This document shows, piece by piece, positions 1 through 9,959 of a stretch of 64,000 nucleotides of DNA (positions within the stretch are counted from its first letter, which is position 1; each line of letters begins with the position of its first letter). The translations under genes were made by a program, and so were the position numbers. Source of the DNA: Ochotona curzoniae (Eukaryota; Chordata; Mammalia; Lagomorpha; Ochotonidae). The stretch lies in the NCBI RefSeq assembly GCF_017591425.1, contig NW_024465751.1, positions 1,364,001-1,428,000 of the forward strand, read 5' to 3'. The notes below the pieces were generated by a model, which saw only the letters and a program-made list of their open reading frames with translations, was not told the origin of the DNA and ran no database searches.

Positions 1-600
1 CCTGCCAACTTGCAGTTCTTGTTGATAAAGAATACAATTACCACCAAGTCAGCCTAGGAGGTAATGCTGATCTGCTGATCAGAGCAACTACCAGGGTAAG
101 AGCAGGCATGCTGCCATGATTCCCTCCCATTCCCCACCCCTACTCCATCCTGGGCAGCAAAAAGTCAGGCAGTGCTCATCTGATCTGCTCCCACCAGTAT
201 CAGAAACATCAGGAGACTGCTGCAGCCCCTGTCGCTGGTGAGACTGCCTGAGTGTAGCTGGGACTCACAGTCACTGAGACTGTGTCTGTGTCTGGCTATG
301 GAGGCTCAGAGCCCTCTGGGGGCCTGGGATGAGTCATTGCAGAGGATCCCAGGCTCCCACAGGTCCTCCATGTAGTTAGAGCAGATGTATGGGCGGGGAA
401 TGTTCCCATGTGGGCTCTGCTTGAGCACTGATTGCATCGGAAGAGAGGAGGTAAGGCAATGATCACACCAACAGATGACATCCTACCCTTCCACCAGCTG
501 ACATCAGAGGAAAGTTACTGCACCCAGCACGTGACCAGGACCCTTACACTATGCCTGAGTGCTGAACACAGCTCCTTGGCCTGATCTTGCACAAGGTCCG
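1..600. other. Unassigned flank, possibly decayed L1 5' UTR
   Basis: Moderately GC-rich sequence with no convincing open frame. It lies directly upstream of an L1 ORF1-like segment on the plus strand, so it could be the old 5' UTR of that element. That is inference from position only; no repeat unit or promoter motif like those of the younger L1 at 3.5-5.0 kb is visible here. Confidence 0.3.
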
Positions 601-2085
601 GATATCAGCAGAAGGAGCAGACACTCCAGGAAGCCACAGAGGCATACTTCAAACAGAAAAGCCATCGGGGAGAGAACCAAATAGTTTCACAAATGCTTAA
701 AAGTAAACAGAGAAACATGAGAAAAATAACATTAAACAAAATATGACTTCACAAAAGGAACACAATACTTCAATACTAGAATGAGCAGGGGAAGAGATTG
801 ATGAATCACCTAAAAAAGAATCTTAAAAATAAGATTGTTCAAAAACAATGAAAATCAAATGCATATGTTAAGAAAATTAACATATGATATGAATGAAAAG
901 TTTTACTATGAGATTGAGATTTTGAAGAAATCAAATTGAAATATTACAAATGAAGATTTCAATAGGTGTAATTACCAGACTTAGTGAGGCAGTGGAAAGC
1001 ATACATGATCTAGAAAACAAATAAAAATTTTTTACACTTTTTTTTTCATCAGTACATGGAAACTTCTCCAGAATTGACCATGGCATAGGCCACAAAACAA
1101 GCCTCAGCAAATTTTTAAAAAATCAAAACTATACAATGCATATTCTCAGACCATCATGGAATGAAGTTAGAGACCAAGAAGTCAAAACACACAAGAAGAC
1201 TTGCACATAGAGACTGAATAATATGTTACTAAATGAGCAATGGATTAGAGAGGAAATCAAAGGGGAAATTAAAAAATTGCTTGAAACAAATGAAGGCATC
1301 AACACAACATGTCAAAACTTATGGGACACAATCAAGGCAGTGTTAAGAGGAAAGTTCATCTCAATCAATGCTTATGTTAAAAAATTATAAAGGCACCAAG
1401 TAAATTAGCTAACCTTACAGTTGAAGGAGCTAGAAAAATAACAACAAAGCAATCCCAAGATTAGTAGAAAAAAGAAATCATCAAAATAAGGGAGGAAATA
1501 AACCAAATTAGCGACCAAGAGAACGGTTCATAAGATCAATGAATCAAATAGCTGGTTCTTTGAGAAAATCAACAAGATAGATTTCCAACTAGTCCAACTA
1601 GTCAAAAAAGGAGGAAGAAAGTATACATCAATAGTATCAGAGATGAGAAAGGAGATATAAAGCAGATACCTCAGAAATACAAAGAATCATCAGGAACTAT
1701 TACAAGCAACTATATGTGAACAAATCAGAAGACCTAGAAGAGATGGATACATTTTTGGACACATACAATCCACCAAAATTGAATCAAGAAACAATTAACA
1801 ATCTAAATAGACCAATAACATGCACACTGAGATTGAATCAGTAATTAAAGCCCTCCCAACCAAGAAAGTCCTGGACCAGATGGCTTCACTGCTGAATTCT
1901 ACCAAATGTTTCAAAAGGAACTTACCCCAATCCTACACAAGCTTTTCCAAACAACAGAAATAGAGGCAATTCTTCCAAGCTCTTTCTATGAACATCACCC
2001 TAATACCAAAGCCAGAGGCCCACATGGACATGCATCCCTCTCAACAATGTAAACAATATTAAAAGAAAATTATAAAAAAAAGAAA
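600..2085 (+). mobile_element. Degenerate LINE-1 with internal deletion
   Basis: A-rich sense strand typical of L1. About 640-1025 reads like the ORF1 coiled-coil/N-terminal part. At roughly 1025-1050 it jumps straight into sequence matching the end of the ORF2 endonuclease (the part around the SDH motif, 1140-1165), then the EN-to-RT linker, and ends near 2040 just after the start of the RT region. The rest of ORF1 and most of the endonuclease are missing, as is everything 3' of early RT. All frames are broken by stops. It aligns by eye to the younger L1 at 6660-7640, with many differences, so it is an older insertion. It ends in an A-rich AAAGAAAG tract at 2070-2096. Confidence 0.8.
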
Positions 2086-2096
2086 GAAAGAAAAGA

Positions 2097-2960
2097 AAAT
2101 CTTATCCATGGCACACAGTCAATAAATGGAAGCATCAACTCAAATTCAGATTTTGCCAACTCCAAAGATTGAACTGTGTTTATGAAAACTGACTCCTTTA
2201 TTGAGGCAAAATTGTTGCCTGGAGGCCATAGAGATGAGAGCTGTGAATCTCTATGATAGGCATTTAATATTCATTGTTGCGTACTTGTAGTGTTTGGAAC
2301 AACCCTGTTATTGCCAGGTTTCTTGATACCCAAGTTAGAAATGGATCCCAGAGTCTATAAAATCTAAGGGAAATTAAGTGTTTGCAAGAAAATTTGAAAC
2401 AGCTGCAAGTGCTGGAGTCCAGATGTCAACCTCTGCCCACTGACTGCAAATGACAGTGTGGTTTTCACTGCTTAACACTGCAGAACACACATTGCAACCA
2501 TGCTATTTTGCTATAGGAAATTATGTCATTGGCTGTGCATTCTTTATGACCTCTAAGAAGCTAGAAATTCATTGTTTTGCCTACTTATTTTGTTTTCAAA
2601 TGAGTTTTGTTGTCATTCTTTGTTGTTTCCGCTTTAGTGTGGGCCTGAGGTACTGCTCTCCTCTTGCGTACAATCTCAGTGAACCTGACTGTCACTTAAG
2701 TTTGTAGACTACAACTTGTAATGATGATGGCTGTTTTTCCCAAATAGTATAAATGTCCTATGACCAGCAATGGAAGTTGGATGTTATTTCCCTCATGACC
2801 ACAGTAAATGGGGTGGGGATCAATGAACATTCACAGCAGTGTTGACTTTTCTAAGAACCTGCTTAAAATATTTTGGTTTCTAATTTCTAAATTCATGGAC
2901 TCGATTGTTTTAGAAATCTTGGTGTTTAAGATCTAAATGTGAACAGATGGCACATGCAGA
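2097..2960. other. No recognised gene or repeat
   Basis: About 0.86 kb of AT-rich DNA between two mobile elements. One 85-codon open frame (2450-2707) has no recognisable domain. Nothing else is supported. Confidence 0.5.
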
Positions 2961-2989
2961 TTAAGATGATTCAAATGTGGTTCTCAAAA

Positions 2990-3300
2990 AAAAAACTTGG
3001 CACGGCAGTGAAGTTGCCTCTCGGGATGCCCACATGCTGTACTAAGAGTGCCAGACCCAAGTCCTGGCTTCCTGCTGATGCTCTCCTTGGGAGTCAGGAG
3101 GTGATGCCTTCAGTATTGTGTTACTGTTGTGCACATGGGAGACGCTGGCTGAGTGCAGGGTTCCTGACTTCGGTCTCTCTCATTGCAGCTGTTTTGGGCA
3201 GTTGCAGGATGAATTGTTGGAAAGAGAAATTCTATTTTTCTTTCTGCATTTGCTCCTCAGTGCCTTTCAAATAAAATGCAAACAAATTCATAGATAAAAA
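2990..3300 (+). mobile_element. CSINE-type SINE, older copy
   Basis: tRNA-derived lagomorph SINE. The head (gcagtgaagttgcctctcgg), the middle (cacatgggagacgctggctg) and the tail with ctttcaaataaaatg are in the order seen in the younger copies at 54.6 and 57.6 kb. It is clearly diverged. It lies just upstream of the young L1. Confidence 0.75.
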
Positions 3301-3534
3301 AATTTTAAATAGTGAGCCATTTAAAAAATTGCAGGCAAAATAGAGCAAAACCAAAAGGAGTCATGAAGAAACTCATGGCCAGAACCACAAGAGTTTTCAG
3401 AACCTCTAGTCCTAGGGAACAAATGGTTTAGAACCTGCGAGGGTCCCTGTGAAATCAGGCGCTTTGAGAGAAGCCACAGCCTTTCATTGACCCGGTCAAT
3501 GGCTATTTCAGAAAGGTGCAACCAAAGAAACACT
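3301..3534. other. Short flank upstream of the young L1
   Basis: A-rich then mixed sequence with no recognised feature. The inferred L1 5' boundary is near 3535. A minus-strand open frame crosses this boundary (see the antisense reading frame entry). Confidence 0.4.
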
Positions 3535-3781
3535 GCTTCTGGGGAGTTAAGATGGCCAACATAGGAGGAAGGCTGTGAGGGAGAGCGCAGTGAGAGAGGG
3601 ATAGAACGCTGCAGAAGTAGCAAAGAGGAACAGCAAAGAGCACAGGGAGAGGTGCGTGAAGTTCCCTCGACAGTGTGAAACCAAAAAGATCCACACAACT
3701 CGGAAGAAAAACGAGAACAAAACAAAACAAAACAAAAGGCAAGGAAGACGGTGTCCCTCTCCAGACCTGCTGAGTCACCAT
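3503..3781 (-). other. Antisense open frame in L1 5' UTR
   Basis: Reading the minus strand from an ATG at 3781 gives about 92 codons, stopping at 3503. It runs out of the L1 5' UTR and roughly ten codons into the flanking DNA. The product is rich in Phe, Leu, Val and Cys, because the sense strand here is A-rich (AAAAC repeats). Primate L1s have an antisense ORF0 in the 5' UTR. Whether this frame is comparable is unknown, and chance is the default explanation. Confidence 0.25.
3549..3556 (+). promoter_or_regulatory. YY1-type box at L1 5' end
   Basis: AAGATGGC, about 15 bases inside the inferred 5' end. In primate L1 a YY1 site at the extreme 5' end positions transcription initiation. Matching position and sequence suggest the same role here; binding is inference. 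Confidence 0.6.
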
Positions 3782-4049
3782 TAAGGACAGCCGACAGGAG
3801 ATGCAGCCAACCCAGAGACAAGGAAGCCTGGAGGGATCATCACTGGCAAAGGTCTTCAATGGCAGCAGAGGCAGACTGCATCAGCCTGAGGTTCAGGTGA
3901 GCCAGGGAGGGACAGCAGTGGGTTAGCAGCTTCTGGAGCCCGCCCTCCAGAGGCAGGCACAAAGCCTGAGCCTCTTGGGTGCTCCTCTCACCACCCCTTC
4001 CCGCAGAGGTTCCAGCTTCTGAGGACACAGGGCAAATGCCTTGAAACTG

Positions 4050-5035
4050 CCGAAACTGTGCCTTGGAGGTGGCTCACAGTGGTCCTGTGTGCTGAGGAGG
4101 CACAAAGAAAGCGCCCCAAATATTCCTGCGCTGTGCGGGCCAGTGCATCTCAGTGTGCAGAAGCTACCAGAGAGTGTCTGGACCCCCCCCACACACACAC
4201 ACACCCTGATATCCTGTGGGTGGGCGACACGCCAGGAGGGCTCTGAACACCTCCGTGCCAGGCTGTGCAGTCCCGCAGGAGCCCCTTACATTGAGCGCCT
4301 GGCTAACCCCTTGCCATGCAGTTCTGTGCACAGGGGACACACCAGGAGGGCTCTGAACACCCCCGTGCTGTGCTGTGTGACCCCTCCGCGCAGGAGCTAC
4401 TGGCATAGAGTGACTGGCCCACCCCTCGCCCCTCACCCCACAGTTCTGAGTGTGGGCGACACACCAGGAGGGCTCTGAACACCTCCGCGCCAGGCTGTGC
4501 GAACCCGCTGCGCAGAAGTCACTTTCACAGTGCATCTGGGTCACTCCTTCCCTGCAGTCCTGTGTGAGGGAGTCACACCAGGAGGGCTCTGAACACCCCC
4601 ACGCCACACGTGGTGGAACCGCTGCGCAGGAGCCATGCCCAGAAAGTGCCTGGATCACCCCTCACCCACAGTCCCGTGCATGGGCAACACACCAGGTAGG
4701 CTCTGAAAAATCCCACCGCCCAAGAACCCTCCGGGCCCTGCAGTCCCTGGCACTGAGGACGCACTGAGAAAGCACATAAAAATCATCCACATCCTGTGGA
4801 TTCCCATGCAGGGGGCGCACCCAGAGAGTGCCTTCATCCCTCTATGCCCTGGGGTGCCACACCTGTAGAGGAGGTGCCCAGAGTGTGCCTGGAATCCACG
4901 GGGCCTCGGAGGTGGTGCCCTACAGTCCCGTGCACTGAAGACACACCAAAAGTGCCTTGAAAATTCCCACGCCCTGCAACTCCACACCTGCTGGCTCCAA
5001 TCTCTACAGGAAAGCGCTTGAAGACCCCTCAACAC
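4050..5035 (+). repeat. Tandem ~57-bp subrepeat array in the L1 5' UTR
   Basis: GC-rich block built of two alternating subunits. One carries acaccaggagggctctgaac, at 4230, 4341, 4463, 4577 and 4691, with diverged versions at 4819 and 4943. The other carries a gcccagagagtgcctgg-like core, around 4165, 4283, 4402, 4518, 4634, 4756, 4876 and 5005. Spacing between like subunits is about 110-128 bases, so the array is roughly sixteen 57-62-base subunits arranged as dimers. It ends at ORF1. Monomeric 5' UTR promoters are well known in mouse L1; the present array is seen directly, and its promoter role is inferred. Because many units are near multiples of three, long open frames run through it on both strands; these are treated as artefacts. 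Confidence 0.85.
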
Positions 5036-5039
5036 ACGG

Positions 5040-6062
5040 GTGCCTTGGCCTCTCCAAAGATACATCAGCGCAACAGGAAGAACTATCAGAAAAAGTTATG
5101 CTCCAGATGAAAGAGCCAGCACCCCACCAAATAAGGGCCAAAAGCCATTATCAATATCGGAGATGCGAGATGAAGACATGGAAGATTTACCAGACAAGGA
5201 ATTTAAAAAAATAATGCTAAAATTCGTCAGAGACAATGAGAAGAAGTAGGAAGACTTCAAGAACCACATAGTCACAGATATACAACAAGTCAAAACCAAA
5301 ATGGCTGACATGGAATTCAAAATTGAAAGTTTGACCAATGGAATAAATATGGCAGAAGAAAGGATCTCTGAAATGGAAGACACACAAAATGAAGATAACC
5401 AGCTAGTTAAACAGCTGGAGACAAGCCTCAACAAAGCTAATAAAATGAAAGATCACCTTAGAAAATTGAATATTCGGATCATAGGCCTTCCTGAAGGTGT
5501 AGAAAGAGAATCAAGAATTCAAATGGTGCTTGACGAAATTATACAGGAAAACTTCCAAAACATTTGCAACATGAATCCAGCCCACATACAGGATGGACAG
5601 AGAACTCCCAGCAGACACGATCCAAAGAGATCTTCACCCAGACACATGGTGCTCCAAATTCTACTTCAACGAAGACAAAGAAAGAATCCTGAGACAAGTA
5701 CAAAGCAGAGAAAAGATCACATACAGGGGAAAACCAATCAGAATCACTGTGACTTCTCTGAAGAGACCCTACAAGCAAGGAGAGAATGGACAAAGATCTT
5801 CCAAGTCCTGAAAAAAAAAAAAAACAACTGTCAACCAAGAATAATGTACCCAGCAAAGATCTCATTTGTATGTGAAAATGAAATCAGATACTTTCATAGC
5901 AAAGAAAAACTAGAAGAATATGTCAACACAAAACCAGCTCTGCAAAATCTCCTTAGAAATGTGCTAATCCCAGAAAAAAAGGAGGCAAACCATAAACAAA
6001 GATGGCAAACAGGAAGGTTTCCAAACTACAGCCCACACAAAGAAGGGCAATTACACAGATAA
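5040..6062 (+). pseudogene. L1 ORF1 (RNA-binding protein), disrupted
   Basis: L1 ORF1p is a trimeric coiled-coil RNA-binding chaperone that coats L1 RNA in the cytoplasm. Visible parts are an acidic N-terminal segment (about 5150-5246), the coiled coil with heptad-like Leu/Ile/Met spacing (about 5250-5460), an RRM beginning at LNIRIIGLPEGV (about 5466), and the C-terminal domain with SEETLQARREW (about 5754-5786) and QPRIMYPAKISF. Lesions: an in-frame TAG at 5247-5249; a change of frame near 5650, so that 5650-5750 is read in the +1-related frame (KFYFNEDKER, then RGKPIRIT); and a return to the original frame near 5750. An A14 run lies at 5811-5824. The frame upstream of 5098 has no in-frame ATG, so the native start is not certain; the given start marks where the frame opens. 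Non-functional as it stands. Confidence 0.88.
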
Positions 6063-6085
6063 CAATACCCACAAAACACACTCAC

Positions 6086-9000
6086 ATGGCAGGGCAAAAT
6101 CACAACCTCTCAATTTTAACTCTTAACACAAATGGTCTAAATTCACCAATCAAAAGACAGAGATTAATGAAATAGATCATCAAAGAAGACCCAACTATCT
6201 GTTGCCTATAAGAAACACATCTAACCAGAAAAGATGCAAAGAAACTGAAAGTGAAGGGATGGAAAAAGATATTTCATGCCAATGGACGAGAAAAAAAAAG
6301 CTGGGCTAGCTGTCCTAATTTCAGATGAGATAGAATTCAATCTAACCAACATCAAAAGAGACAGGGAAGGCCATTTTATACTGGTGAAAGGAATGATCCA
6401 TCAAGAAGCAATCACCATTGTTAATGTTTATGCACCAAATTCCAACGCACCTAGTTATGTGAAGCAATTACTTACAGACTTAAGGGGAGACATAGATACG
6501 TACACAATATTTGTAGGTGATCTCAACACACCTTTAACATCAATGGACAGGTCTACGAAACAAAAACTCAACAAAGAAACAACAGAGCTCACACAAACAA
6601 TAGAACAAGTGGACTTAGTAGACATATATAGAACATTTTATCCTAAGGCCACAGACTATATATCTTTCTCAGCGGTGCACGGCACCTTCTCCAGAATCAA
6701 CCATATGATAGGACACAAAGCAAGTCTAAACAACTTCAAAAAGATTAGAATCATACCATGTACCCTCTCAGACCACCATGGAATGAAACTGGAAGTCAAC
6801 AACTCAAAACTCCCCAGGAAATATAGACACTCTTGGAAGTTGAACAATATGCTATTAAACTAACAATGGGTCAGAGAAGAAATTAAAGATGAGATCAAAA
6901 AATTTATGGAAACCAATGAAAACTCTGATACAACATTCCAAAACTTGTGGGACACCGTCAAAGCAGTGCTATGGGGTAAACTCATCGCAATCAGAGCCCA
7001 TGTCTGGGCCCAAGAAAGACGCCAATTACAGGAACTAACCACACTCCTCCAGCAACTGGAAAAACAACAGCAGAAGAGCCCCACACACAATAGGAAACAA
7101 GAAATCATCAAAACAAGGGAGGAGATAAACCAAATAGAAATAAAAAAAAACTATACATAAAATCAACAAATCAAATAGACACTCCACTGGCCCGACTGAC
7201 CAAAAAAAAAAAAAAAACAACAACAACAAAACAAAAAAAAAAAAACAAGAGAAAGCGAGAATCAACAGCATTAAAGACGAAAAAGGCAACATAACAGACA
7301 CTGCAACCATTAAGAAAATGATTAGAAATTACTACAAGGAACTGTACTCCAATAAATTTGAGGACGACCAAGAAATGGAAAAGTTCTTAGACTCCCACCA
7401 CTTACCAAAACTTAGTCCAGAGGCAACAGAAGAATTAAATAAACCCATAACCGAGGTAGAGATTGAAACAGTCATCAAGGATCTCCCAACAAAGAAAAGC
7501 CCAGGCCCAGACGGTTTCACTATAGAATTCTACAAAACATTCTGAACAGAACTAACCCCAATCCTCTACAAACTCTTCAAAACAATAGAGAAGGAAGCAA
7601 CCCTTCCAAACTCATTCTATGAAGCCAACATCACCTTAATCCCAAAACCGGAGAGAGAACCATCAGAGAAGAAAAACTATAGACCTATTTCTCTGATGAA
7701 CATTGATGCTAAAATTCTCAATAAAATCCTAGCCAATAGAATTCAAAAAATCATCAGACAGATCATTCATCCGGATCAAGTAGGATTCATCCCTGGAATG
7801 CAGGGATGGTTCAACATTCGGAAATCCATAAATGTAATACACCACATCCAAAAACTGAAAAACAAGAACCACATAATAGTATCAATAGACTTAGAAAAAG
7901 CTTTAGACAAAATCCAACACCTCTTCATGCTAAAAACTCTAGCCAAAGTAGTCATAGAAGGAAAAATCCACAACATAATCAAAGCAATCTATGAAAAACC
8001 CAACGCCAGTATCATACTGAATGGAGAAAAGCTAGAACCCTTCCTGCTGAGATCTGGAACAAAACAAGGATGCCCGCTATCACCACTGCTATTCAACATA
8101 GTCCTAGATGTACTTGCAGAGGCCATAAGACAAGAAAAAGAAATCAAAGGCATACGAATGGGAAATGAAGAGGTCAAGCTTTCACTATATGCAGATGACA
8201 TAATCCTGTACATAGAAAAACCAAGAGACTCAATACAGAAACTGCTAGAACTTATACGAGAGTTTGGCAGAGTGGCAGGGTACAAAATTAATGAACGAAA
8301 ATCAACAGCCATAGTGTACACAAACAGCCCCAAGATGGAAAAAGATCTAACCAGGAAGATACCATTCAAAATAACAGAGAAAAGTATGAAGTATCTGGGA
8401 ATAAATCTAACCAAGAGTGTAGGAGACCTATTCAAAGAAAACTACAAACTATTCAAAAAAGAAATTGAACAAGACCTCAAAAAATGGAATAACATCCCAT
8501 GCTCCTGGATAGGCAAAATCAATATTATTAAAATGTCTATACTACCACAAGCAATATACATTTTCAACGCAATTCCAATCAAATTTCCCAAAACATTCTT
8601 CACGGAACTGGATACAATGATTCAAAAGTTCATCTGGAAGCACAAAAAACCACGAGTAGCTAGAACCATCCTAAATAACAAGAAGTTAGCAGGGGGAATC
8701 ACAGTTCCGGACCTCTGGACATACTATAGAGCAGTGGTTATCAAAACAGCCTGGTACTGGCACAAAGATAGAGAGGAAGATCAATGGAATAGAATAGAAG
8801 CACCAAAAGGGAACCCACACAGATACAGCCAAACAATCTTTGAGAAAAAGACAAACGACAGTCCAAGCAAATGGGAAGGCCTCTTCAGTAAATGTTGTTG
8901 GGACAACTGGCTGATAGCCTGCAGACACAAAAAGATAGACCCACATCTATCACCATACACTAAGATCCAATCTACATGGATAAAAGACCTAAACCTACAT

Positions 9001-9291
9001 CCAGAAACCTTCAAACTCTTGCAAGAAAATGTAGGAAATACACTGCAAGACCTAGGAGTAGGTCCTGACTTTCTAAGGACACCAAAAGCAATAGCAGTTG
9101 AGAACAGAATAAACAAATGGGACCTCATCAAACTAAGAAGCTTCTGTACAGCAAGGGAAACAATCAACAAAGTAAAAAAGCAACCCACAGAGTGGGAGAA
9201 GATCTTTGCACACTACATAGGTGATAGGGGGCTAATCTCCAGGATATACAAAGAACTTCAAAACAACCAAAACACCACTGGCCAAACTTAG
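6086..9291 (+). pseudogene. L1 ORF2 (endonuclease and reverse transcriptase), disrupted and C-terminally truncated
   Basis: ORF2p nicks DNA and copies L1 RNA at the nick. ATG 6086 opens MAGQNHNLSILTLNTNG, the endonuclease start with its catalytic Asn. Further EN motifs are ETHL, VYAPN, GDLNTP and LSDHH. The usual Asp of the IDHI motif is Asn here (AAC 6699-6701). The Z region has TKKSPGPDGF. The RT has [29 protein letters not shown] and YADD (8188-8199). Lesions are TAG 6173, TAA 6209, a frameshift in an A9 run (6291-6299), TAA 6861, a frameshift in another A9 run (7142-7150) and TGA 7543. From 7546 to 9291 the frame is open for about 580 codons. Total span equals about 1,070 codons, against about 1,275 in human L1, and the C-terminal Cys-rich domain is missing. 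Confidence 0.93.
7201..7246 (+). repeat. A-rich expansion inside ORF2
   Basis: Two long A runs separated by CAACAACAAC lie between the EN and RT domains, where L1 ORF2 normally has a short lysine-rich stretch. It keeps the frame open but lengthens the linker. Replication slippage is the likely cause. Confidence 0.7.
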
Positions 9292-9572
9292 CAGGAAGGC
9301 CATTGTACTATTTGGTTGTTAGCACTGGAGCAAAGGAGAACGGAGATCAGTGACGTCTGCTGGGAATGCCAAAGCAGACATTCAGCCTAGCACTAAAGGA
9401 AGAATGCAAAAAAACAATTAATACTTTATCACTGGGTGCCAAAGGATATTTGTGTCAGCTGTTTTCAATATACTAGCCATAAGGAAAAAAATCCAGATTT
9501 ATAGATTTACAATAAATTATGAACTTCAAATAAATAGAAATATATCCAATTAAACATGATTAAGACCTTTTC
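9292..9572. other. Sequence beyond the L1 3' break
   Basis: No L1 ORF2 or 3' UTR similarity seen, no poly(A), and no recognised gene. It is the right-hand side of the truncation junction. Confidence 0.5.
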
Positions 9573-9921
9573 AGTGGACTGACACTGTGGCATAATGGGT
9601 AAATTTACAACCTGAGATGCCAGCATCCCATATGGTTACTCATTCTTGTCCCAGGTGTTCCACTAATGACCCAGCTCCCTGTTAATTAACCAGGAAAAGA
9701 AGCAGAGAGTGGTCCAACTGCATTGGCCCCTGCACACACAGGGAGGAGTTCCTGTGTGAAGCTCCTGGCTCCTGTTCCGCATAGCCCAGCTGTGGCCATT
9801 TGGGGAGTGAACCAGGGATGCAAGAGAACTCTGACACTCGCATTTGCCTTCCCTTCCTTCCCCTTCCACTCCCCCACCTCCTCTGTAACTCTTTCAAAAT
9901 AAATAAATCTTTTCAAAAAGT
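9573..9921 (+). mobile_element. CSINE-type SINE
   Basis: Head gacactgtggcataatgggt, middle with aagctcctggctcctgttcc and tttggggagtgaaccaggg, and tail ctttcaaaataaataaatct. Order and length (about 350) fit the CSINE family. Confidence 0.85.
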
Positions 9922-9959
9922 CCTCTGCAAATAAAATTAACACATTATTGACAGTAATT

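Larger units (their letters stand above)
3535..9290 (+). mobile_element. Young LINE-1, 5' complete but 3' truncated
   Basis: Contiguous plus-strand L1 comprising a 5' UTR (about 3535-5035), ORF1 (5040-6062), a short spacer, and ORF2 from ATG 6086. The 5' end begins with an AAGATGGC box, the usual sign of a full-length L1 start. ORF2 homology fades about 9270-9290, in the segment just after the [13 protein letters not shown] block. The cysteine-containing C-terminal domain, 3' UTR and poly(A) are therefore absent. L1 insertions are normally truncated at the 5' end, so loss of the 3' end implies a later deletion or rearrangement. Both ORFs carry stops and frameshifts, so this copy cannot mobilise itself. 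Target-site duplications cannot be defined because the 3' junction is lost. Confidence 0.9.

Noticed and set aside
3321..3821. 166-codon minus-strand frame
   Set aside because: Its first codon is TTG, it has no internal ATG, and it spans the L1 5' boundary. Only the separate ATG frame at 3781 is mentioned.
4041..4478. 145-codon plus-strand frame in the L1 5' UTR
   Set aside because: It lies inside the tandem array, with no L1 ORF1 similarity.
4164..4658. 164-codon minus-strand frame in the tandem array
   Set aside because: It starts at GTG and is open because many array units are near multiples of three. The repeated peptide simply reflects the DNA repeat.
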